DNA of 7,938 nt, from assembly GCA_024244665.1 (NCBI GenBank), contig JAAEOI010000400.1, forward strand, positions 1 through 7,938, in the 5' to 3' direction. A program made the translations under genes and the position numbers. Below the pieces are notes generated by a model, which was not told where the DNA came from, made no database searches, and saw only the letters and a program-made list of their open reading frames with translations. Shown here in pieces: positions 7,876 to 7,938 of this stretch (the first letter of the stretch is position 1; every line of letters begins with the position of its first letter). Source of the stretch: Bacteroidota bacterium. Lineage in GTDB: Bacteria; Bacteroidota; Bacteroidia; Bacteroidales; GCA-2748055.

Positions 7876-7938
7876 GCTCCGAATCAGATTTCACCACTCT
7901 CCGAATCAGATTTCACCACTCTCCGAATCAGATTTCAC
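7859..7938. repeat. 22-bp direct tandem repeat array, possible IS21-type transposon end
   Basis: Three full copies of gaatcagatttcaccactct+cc (7859-7880, 7881-7902, 7903-7924) are followed by a 14-bp partial copy (7925-7938) that runs into the window edge. Copies 2 and 3 are identical. Copy 1 differs by one base at position 18 (g for t). There are no spacers, and 22 is not a multiple of three, so this is neither a CRISPR array nor a coding repeat; the minus-strand frame through it meets a TGA. Read on the minus strand the unit contains GAGTGGTGAAATCTGATTCGG, similar in layout to the multiple GGTGGTCA-type terminal repeats of Bacteroidota IS21-family elements, which are thought to bind the transposase. 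No transposase gene lies inside the window, so the element assignment is inference; the repeat itself is certain. Confidence 0.95.

Noticed and set aside
7859..7938. CRISPR array
   Set aside because: The 22-bp units are directly contiguous with no spacers, and no cas gene is present.

Overview
The window comes from a member of the Bacteroidota, probably a polysaccharide-degrading lineage of Bacteroidales/Marinilabiliales type. Four things support this. All three non-lipoprotein signal peptides have a predicted cleavage directly before Gln (the 'Q rule' of this phylum). None of the starts has a clear Shine-Dalgarno sequence. The genes are secreted glycan- and peptide-processing enzymes packed at short spacing. 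The protein sequences read as Bacteroidota members of GH78 and S9B. No rRNA, tRNA, CRISPR array or taxonomic marker gene is present, so placement below phylum is a guess.

All convincing genes are on the minus strand, so the operon reads from right to left. From its 5' side: (i) 7859-7938, a perfect 22-bp tandem array running off the right edge. It resembles the multiple terminal repeats of IS21-family elements and is the likely end of an insertion. (ii) 7633-7875, a short open frame that looks like the 3' remnant of an upstream gene cut off by that element. (iii) 5187-7610, a lipoprotein alpha-L-rhamnosidase of family GH78. (iv) 2901-5147, a secreted dipeptidyl peptidase IV (family S9B) with all key residues. 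(v) 792-2867, a secreted protein with a LamG jellyroll domain and a roughly 420-residue C-terminal region that I cannot assign. (vi) 1-785, the N-terminal 261 residues of a secreted Xaa-Pro aminopeptidase (M24B), cut by the left edge. The gaps are 22, 39, 33 and 6 bp. I see no terminator or convincing internal promoter, so one transcript is likely.

The combination is the point of interest. An enzyme removing terminal rhamnose and an uncharacterised jellyroll protein are co-transcribed with two proline-directed exopeptidases of complementary specificity: DPP IV releases Xaa-Pro dipeptides and Xaa-Pro aminopeptidase removes a residue preceding Pro. This suggests a locus for a rhamnosylated, proline-rich glycoprotein, with plant or algal arabinogalactan-protein/hydroxyproline-rich glycoprotein as the obvious candidate. 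That is inference from context. No SusC/SusD pair, sulfatase or regulator is visible in the window.
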